From an uncultured Prevotellaceae bacterium (GTDB lineage Bacteria > Bacteroidota > Bacteroidia > Bacteroidales > Bacteroidaceae): a DNA stretch of 64,000 nucleotides. Made by a program: the position numbers and the translations under genes. Location: contig ONDJ01000001.1 in NCBI GenBank assembly GCA_900316575.1, positions 186,001-250,000 on the forward strand, in the 5' to 3' direction. Positions 59,975 to 64,000 of this stretch are shown in pieces. The notes under the pieces were generated by a model. That model was given only the letters and a program-made list of their open reading frames with translations. It ran no database searches and was not told the DNA's origin. How positions within the stretch are numbered: position 1 is the stretch's first letter; each line of letters begins with the position of its first letter.

Positions 59975-62900
59975 CGGAATGATATTTGTCTTTTTTGCGA
60001 CTGAATATGAAGAGTTCACCCAAGCGATCGCTCTTTTTGCGCAACACGATGCCTGCACCTGTCCGTGCCAGCTGCCCCTCGAGCGGATCCTGGGTGTCGC
60101 GATTGTAGAAGAGCTTTAGCAACTTGGTTGAGCCTTGGTCAAGGCGATATTCAATGGCTACGTTGTTGATGAAACTCTCGGCACTATTGTCGGCATCAAC
60201 ACCTGCACTGATACGTCCGCCGATAATCACACTGACACGATCGCCCCAGAAGCGTTTGCTAAACTGGAAGGAATAGTCCGTTGTGTTTGTTCCCTTGCTA
60301 CTAGTGCCCGCCTCTACACCGAGGTTGATGTCGATCGTGCGCAAAGCATTGCCAGCTATGTTCTGTATTTCGCTCTGCAGGAAAGCATTGAGCGCGTTGC
60401 TGGCTCTGAATCCCGAAGAGTTGTTGTCGGTGAGATACATGCCCGTGGCAAGCATGGCCACAGCGGCTTTGTTGCGCTGGTCGGCACCCATGGCCGTGAG
60501 CTGGTTCTGCACGATTAGGTCTTCGGGAGCGTCAATGAGGAACTTCAGCCCCATGTCCTGCACCGTCTTGGAAATATCCACACCAACATCAAAGGCTACA
60601 CTGCGTTGTTGGTCGTTTTCGGTAACAATAGCCTTGACACGCTCCTTGGCCACAATGGACAGCGTGGGGTTGCCAATGTCACCCTTGAAATCTACATAAC
60701 TACCTGGCTCTATCGTGAAAGTCTTAAGCGGGATTACGGGCAGTTCGTATTTCATCTCACCTTTCTGAACGGTCAGACGTCCCACAAGGCGGGTGTCGCC
60801 TTGGCGAGTTTGACGCAGCGTGAGCGAACCACCGCCATTGATGTCAACGTAGCTCTTGCCGTCTTCACTCAAATTGCAGAGGAAGTGAGCGGCTTCGTTG
60901 ATATCAACACCTAAGGTCATTTCAAAACCTCCACTCTCATCTTCCACGACAAAATCGTCGGTATCCAAGCTGTCCTCAAAACTTACGAACGTAACCAAAC
61001 CATCAAGCTGATTGTCAACCGTAAGAGGCGAATCGCGCAAGATATACACGAGGTCGGTCTTGGGAAGGATGCTTACGTTGCCTCGCATCGTGATGCCATT
61101 GCGCGTACCGCCCCGCAATGTGCCGTCAAAATCAACGTATGCCTTTCCATAAACGGTACTTTCGCGTTTACGCTTGCTATTGATAAGCTCAAAGTCGTCT
61201 GCAAGAATATCAAAGTTCATCGCCACGTTGGAAAGGTCGCTCATATCAAGAGCACCATCTATTTTCAACGGATTGGAACCCGTGGACCAAAGATTGTAGT
61301 TGTTGAAGGTGAGCCGGCTGTGGTCTATAATAACTGGTACGCTATCGGTGCGGAAGTCAAAGCCATACGTGTCGCTATAGATATGGCCATCAATAAAGTC
61401 AAGGCTGCCGTTAAGAATAGGTTTAGAAACTGTGCCACTCACATCAAAGCTTCCAACGCCTGTGCCGCGAAGAGCAACGCCTGTGCCACTGATAAAACCA
61501 TTGATGAGCTGCAGGGGGAAGTCGTTGAGCTGTCCATCAGCTTGGAACGCTTCACTTTCAGCAAAGTAGGTTCCCTCAAGGCTCATCACCTCCTGCTCGT
61601 CAACATTGACGAAAGCCTGAGCATAGTGTTGGCTACTGTCTTTGGGCAAGTAGATGCCTTCTATGCCTAGGTTGCCAAGTTCTGTTCCTTGGAAGACAAA
61701 GTCGTCAAGGTGTATATCGGCCAAAGCACTGACGCTATTGTGGTCGTCGGTAAGGTGTACATCGCCTGTGAGCATACCACGCATTAGTGGCACGTACGGC
61801 ACTGAGACAGACAGCTCACCAAGATTAACCCGAGAGAGCGATAGGGTTATGTCAACGAGCGAATCGTTTGGCTCGCCATACAAGCGCAGACCAGTTCCGT
61901 CATCGGCAAGAAGGTCGATGTTGGCTCCGATGGACGTGCCGTCCAATCCGTAGAAAGCATAGTTGTCGGGATTTACCGTGAAAGTGCGATAGGCAATAAC
62001 AGGATTGTCGGGATAGAGATGCAAACGATAGCCATCAGGCTCCAAGTTTGCAAGTGCTCCAAGGTCTAACCCAAGGTTCCCATCCTTATCACGGAACGCC
62101 GCTTCAATGCCAGCTCCGTGGGGATGAACGTATGCCTTGAACTTCGCCTCAAACTTATTCGGGTTTTTGCGCTTGAAGTTATGTATCATCCCATCAAGAG
62201 CCAACCCTGAACTATCGTTGACTATGACAGCATGAATACTGTCGAGCATCAGCTTGTCGCGATAGAAACTCGTCATATAAACATGACCGCCGAGCCCGTT
62301 TGTAGGTGAAGAAACGAGGTGGATGTCAGCTTTATCGTAGCCCATACCTTGAGCTTTCAAGAAGGCGGTCAGCGGGTTTTTCTTTCCCAAAACAAGCGTA
62401 ATGTCGGCTGTAGGCAGCATATCGCGAATGCCATAGATATTGATGTCTGAAGCCTTAACTTGGGCTGAAATCGTGTCAGCAACCAACGTAAAGGCATCTA
62501 CTGCCTCCAGAAGCGATCCTTGAGCTTGATAGTCTAAATAGAGGTCGCCCGACTCGGCGTGGGCATAGGTAGTGTCTTGGGAAGTCTCTAACAGCATGTC
62601 CATATCCTGCCCCATGAAACTCATGCCCTGACCACTAAAGTGCATATTGCGAATGGTTCCCATAAAACCAAACTGCGAAAAATCCTGAAGGGCATGGAAC
62701 GTCAAGTCGATATTAGCACCCGCCTGCATAGTTTCATCCATTCGTGCCAAAGCTCCGAGGTCAGCAAATGGAAGCTTGGCATTGAGGCTTCCAGTGATAT
62801 TATCGCCAAGCGTGGCCGAGAGCGTGCCATTGCCTTCAAGGAGATCGCTCTGTGAATGGAAGTTTGCAGTGAACAGCCCGTCAGAATTGTTTGCCTCAAT

Positions 62901-64000
62901 GCGCAGTCCGCCAAGATCAAGGCTGTCAAGTCCCAACTGTTCAATCTCAGCATTAGCAACGAGACGAGCAGCGGCAGAAACAACATCAAACTTACTCCCA
63001 TCGGCATTCATCGTGCCGGTGAAACGTTGCAAACCAGTAGTAGGCAGGAAGTTTTGCAACGGAAAAGCATTGGCCAATACGGAAGCTATATATGTTTCGC
63101 GCCGCATATTGACATTGGCCTTTATCTTAGCCGTACCACCATCTTGACTAATGAGCAGGTCGGCCAAATAACTGTCGTCGCTGAAGCCAAGCTTACCATT
63201 AGCTTGAAGATTGTTGGGAATGCGAACGGTTTGTGCAACGTCGGGCGGCAGTAGCTTGTTGATCAGCGTCATGTCCTTACCCGTGAAACTAACGTTCATC
63301 GTGCCCGATGGGTTGCCAGCCAATAAGCCTGCCAAGTTGCCATCCCCGCTGATGGTTCCCATTCCAGGAATGCCGAGAGCAACTTTGCCGATTTTCACGT
63401 TAGCCAAACTGCCACTTGCGTTCAAAGAAAGCTCGTAAGCACCACGAGGAAGATTGCCTTTGATGTCGGCTGGGATAAAAGACCCACCGAAGCGTTCCAA
63501 GTCAGCCCAACCGATAGAAGTCTTTAAGTCGGCATTGAAGGCACGAGCCGAGTTTGAAGCCAATGCCGCAGGCCACACTTCAGCATTGCCACTAATGCGG
63601 CTATAGGGTGTTTGAACCATAAGATCGGATACCGCAATATGGTCGGGATTGCCTCTAAGAGCTGTGTTAAGCGTTAAGTCGTAGGGCGGCAACTGCCGAA
63701 CAATGTCGGCAGGCATGAAGGGAGCGCCAAAGGCTCGTATATCAGAAGCGGCTATACGGCTCTGTATGCGCCCGCTGAAAACATCTTGACTGATGCCATA
63801 ACCATTTGTTAACGCCAAGAGATTGGCCGAAAGATTTCCTGAAAGCCTCGTACCTGTGCTGGTTAGGAATAGCAGGTTATCCAACCGAAGTTGGCTCATA
63901 TTGCCGCGCACTGTGGAATTGAGCATTAAGTTGCTGCGCGGATAATTGTTGGCCAACGTTGCAGGCAAATAAGGCCTCCCCCAAGCGTTGACATCCTGCC
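59937..64000 (-). CDS. tamB: TamB-family (DUF490) protein, copy 2, 5' end outside window
   Basis: The frame is open across the window edge (1343 residues from 63968, and 10 more codons are open before it), so the true start is outside. The visible N-terminal part holds units of about 85 residues with related phrases (RPYLPATLANNYPRS; AFGAPFMPADIVRQLPP; RFGGSFIPADIKGNLPR), then the long beta-rich TamB repeat domain, and the C-terminal domain (ADNSAESFINNVAIEYRLDQG; the end is IFSRKKDKYHSDASH). It overlaps the downstream TamA-like gene. Confidence 0.88.
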   Translation of the reverse strand, partial: QDVNAWGRPYLPATLANNYPRSNLMLNSTVRGNMSQLRLDNLLFLTSTGTRLSGNLSANLLALTNGYGISQDVFSGRIQSRIAASDIRAFGAPFMPADIVRQLPPYDLTLNTALRGNPDHIAVSDLMVQTPYSRISGNAEVWPAALASNSARAFNADLKTSIGWADLERFGGSFIPADIKGNLPRGAYELSLNASGSLANVKIGKVALGIPGMGTISGDGNLAGLLAGNPSGTMNVSFTGKDMTLINKLLPPDVAQTVRIPNNLQANGKLGFSDDSYLADLLISQDGGTAKIKANVNMRRETYIASVLANAFPLQNFLPTTGLQRFTGTMNADGSKFDVVSAAARLVANAEIEQLGLDSLDLGGLRIEANNSDGLFTANFHSQSDLLEGNGTLSATLGDNITGSLNAKLPFADLGALARMDETMQAGANIDLTFHALQDFSQFGFMGTIRNMHFSGQGMSFMGQDMDMLLETSQDTTYAHAESGDLYLDYQAQGSLLEAVDAFTLVADTISAQVKASDINIYGIRDMLPTADITLVLGKKNPLTAFLKAQGMGYDKADIHLVSSPTNGLGGHVYMTSFYRDKLMLDSIHAVIVNDSSGLALDGMIHNFKRKNPNKFEAKFKAYVHPHGAGIEAAFRDKDGNLGLDLGALANLEPDGYRLHLYPDNPVIAYRTFTVNPDNYAFYGLDGTSIGANIDLLADDGTGLRLYGEPNDSLVDITLSLSRVNLGELSVSVPYVPLMRGMLTGDVHLTDDHNSVSALADIHLDDFVFQGTELGNLGIEGIYLPKDSSQHYAQAFVNVDEQEVMSLEGTYFAESEAFQADGQLNDFPLQLINGFISGTGVALRGTGVGSFDVSGTVSKPILNGSLDFIDGHIYSDTYGFDFRTDSVPVIIDHSRLTFNNYNLWSTGSNPLKIDGALDMSDLSNVAMNFDILADDFELINSKRKRESTVYGKAYVDFDGTLRGGTRNGITMRGNVSILPKTDLVYILRDSPLTVDNQLDGLVTFVSFEDSLDTDDFVVEDESGGFEMTLGVDINEAAHFLCNLSEDGKSYVDINGGGSLTLRQTRQGDTRLVGRLTVQKGEMKYELPVIPLKTFTIEPGSYVDFKGDIGNPTLSIVAKERVKAIVTENDQQRSVAFDVGVDISKTVQDMGLKFLIDAPEDLIVQNQLTAMGADQRNKAAVAMLATGMYLTDNNSSGFRASNALNAFLQSEIQNIAGNALRTIDINLGVEAGTSSKGTNTTDYSFQFSKRFWGDRVSVIIGGRISAGVDADNSAESFINNVAIEYRLDQGSTKLLKLFYNRDTQDPLEGQLARTGAGIVLRKKSDRLGELFIFSRKKDKYHSDASHTIYIYNKE

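Overview
The window looks like a chromosomal segment from the order Bacteroidales, probably Prevotellaceae or a close relative. The evidence is the -7 promoter element TAnnTTTG (sometimes with TTTG about 19 bases upstream) in front of many genes, the near absence of Shine-Dalgarno sites, a short primary sigma factor without region 1.1, a TonB-dependent receptor, a type IX secretion plug-like protein, a surface protein ending in a Prevotella-like DLQGRRV sorting tail, and the gene order hpt-adk-obg-pgeF. Genes are mostly housekeeping. I see no phage, insertion sequence, CRISPR array or rRNA operon.

Layout. 1-5.5 kb, minus strand: FadL-type porin, RluA-type pseudouridine synthase, TonB-dependent receptor. 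5.6-16.8 kb, plus strand: small winged-helix protein, T9SS plug-like protein with a run of close metabolic genes, rpoD, yicC, gmk, nadD, two identical tRNA-Arg(ACG), dnaX and an SlyD-type isomerase. 16.9-23.2 kb, minus strand: YjgR-type ATPase, then a tightly coupled cluster of glycosyltransferase, phosphate butyryltransferase, a butyrate kinase-IspD/TarI fusion and LicD. 23.2-24.8 kb holds a decayed tatC 3' end beside a 23-bp tandem repeat, and a TraX-family gene. 24.8-35.2 kb: a large secreted protein, threonine dehydrogenase, S9 peptidase, Nudix hydrolase, methyltransferase, and a DUF5686 outer-membrane protein. 35.2-44 kb: GNAT, CD225/DUF2752 pair, two deoxynucleoside kinases, leuA, a small membrane protein, and the hpt-adk-obg-pgeF group. 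44-52 kb, minus strand: TamB-like protein, helix-hairpin-helix protein, nucleosidase, a 53-residue YqaE/Pmp3 protein, and prfC. 52-56 kb: rubrerythrin, pyrBI and glyA. 56.7-64 kb, minus strand: a second TamB-like protein (cut by the window end) overlapping a lipoprotein BamA/TamA-type barrel, then an unknown membrane protein.

The most unusual items are the single-frame fusion of butyrate kinase with an IspD/TarI-type cytidylyltransferase, translationally coupled to ptb on one side and licD on the other; a promoter-led, structured, gene-free stretch at 56.15-56.46 kb that may be a small RNA; and a 62-bp three-part palindrome at 35.5 kb between convergent genes. All functional names rest on motif and family recognition by eye; no database search was run.
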